From NCBI GenBank assembly GCA_018970965.1, contig JAGWVG010000015.1, positions 1 through 13,867 of the forward strand: a DNA stretch of 13,867 bases. The letters run 5' to 3'. The translations under genes and the position numbers were made by a program. The notes beneath the pieces are model-generated. The model was not told the origin of the DNA. It worked only from the letters and a program-made list of their open reading frames with translations, and ran no database searches. Origin of the DNA: Alphaproteobacteria bacterium (lineage in GTDB: Bacteria > Pseudomonadota > Alphaproteobacteria > Sphingomonadales > Sphingomonadaceae). How positions within the stretch are numbered: position 1 is the first letter of the stretch; every line of letters starts with the position of its first letter. This document shows positions 13,671-13,867 of the stretch, piece after piece.

Positions 13671-13867
13671 TACCATCCCCCTGAGGCGCCGCCGCCGCCA
13701 AAGCTGCCACCGCCGCCGGAAAAGCCACCAAAGCCGCCGCCAGAGCCGCCGCCCCATCCGCCGCGTCCACCGCCCCAATCTCCCGGACCCCAAAGGATGA
13801 TGGGCCCTGCACCATAACGCCGCCCGCGCCGCCCGCTAAACATCGCCGGCAAAACGAGAAAGATGAG
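13670..13867 (-). CDS. YgcG-like TPM-domain protein, C-terminal fragment (cut by window end)
   Basis: Only the last 65 residues are in the window; the gene continues past position 13867. Visible are the end of a hydrophobic membrane segment (LIFLVLPAMF), a short basic stretch (GRRGRRYG), the motif GPIILWGPGDWGG, and a long glycine-rich tail with serine and phenylalanine ending SGGGGSFGGGGASGGW. This layout (TPM domain, membrane anchor, Gly-rich tail with that ending) is characteristic of YgcG-family proteins. The TPM domain itself is outside the window, so the call rests on the tail and on the adjacent TPM gene. In many proteobacteria lemA lies next upstream. It overlaps the next gene by one base (TAATG). 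Confidence 0.75.
   Translation of the reverse strand, partial: LIFLVLPAMFSGRRGRRYGAGPIILWGPGDWGGGRGGWGGGSGGGFGGFSGGGGSFGGGGASGGW
13676..13681 (-). promoter_or_regulatory. ribosome binding site of the second TPM gene
   Basis: GGGGGA on the minus strand lies five bases before ATG 13670. It sits within the final codons of the upstream TPM gene and decides the start against an in-frame ATG at 13676, which would overlap this site. Confidence 0.6.

Noticed and set aside
13671..13793. Arg/Trp-rich N-terminus of the second TPM protein (start at 13793)
   Set aside because: It is an out-of-frame reading of the glycine codons of the upstream TPM gene; the real start is ATG 13670 with GGGGGA upstream.
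1..13867. Mobile element, defence system, CRISPR or prophage
   Set aside because: No transposase, integrase, direct-repeat array, att-like repeat or defence protein seen; all genes are recognisable families with similar base composition.

Overview
The window looks like ordinary chromosomal DNA from an alphaproteobacterium, most probably a member of the Sphingomonadales. The evidence is the moderately high G+C content, a PurA that begins [18 protein letters not shown], a free-standing NDUFS4-like complex I subunit, a class-II-synthetase-like HisZ, a spinster-type MFS carrier, and a FabI/YihY/DnaJ gene block. The genus assignment is inference. Gene density is very high: no stretch over about 105 bases lacks a gene. 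I see no transposase, integrase, CRISPR array, tRNA, rRNA or phage gene.

Layout. (1) 51-2508, plus strand: hisZ (regulatory subunit of ATP phosphoribosyltransferase), then purA (adenylosuccinate synthetase) after a 103-base leader. (2) 2513-4950, minus strand: aroC (chorismate synthase), then a spinster-like MFS transporter. (3) 5015-5554, plus strand: a GNAT acetyltransferase wedged between aroC and fabI. (4) 5551-8575, minus strand, read right to left: an AroQ-type chorismate mutase, a zinc-finger-less DnaJ/CbpA-type co-chaperone, a YihY/BrkB membrane protein and fabI. The last three are packed with start/stop overlaps or near-overlaps. (5) 8659-12449, plus strand: a long-chain polyprenyl diphosphate synthase (probably the ubiquinone side chain), hrpB helicase starting 6 bases later, and the NDUFS4-like complex I subunit. 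(6) 12453-13867, minus strand: the cut-off C-terminus of a TPM-domain (YgcG-like) protein with a glycine-rich tail, a second TPM-domain membrane protein, and a NUDIX hydrolase, tightly spaced.

Functional themes. Chorismate is made by AroC and consumed by chorismate mutase 3.3 kb away. A polyprenyl synthase and a complex I accessory subunit, both tied to respiration, lie on either side of hrpB. HisZ and PurA link histidine and purine synthesis. Three convergent gene ends are separated by 4 bases or fewer, or overlap, so any termination signal must lie inside coding sequence.

I found no convincing undescribed system. The points most worth a second look are a perfect inverted repeat directly in front of the aroC start in place of a Shine-Dalgarno sequence, alternative hairpins in the purA leader, the GNAT gene between aroC and fabI, an active-site substitution in the chorismate mutase, and the paired TPM genes.
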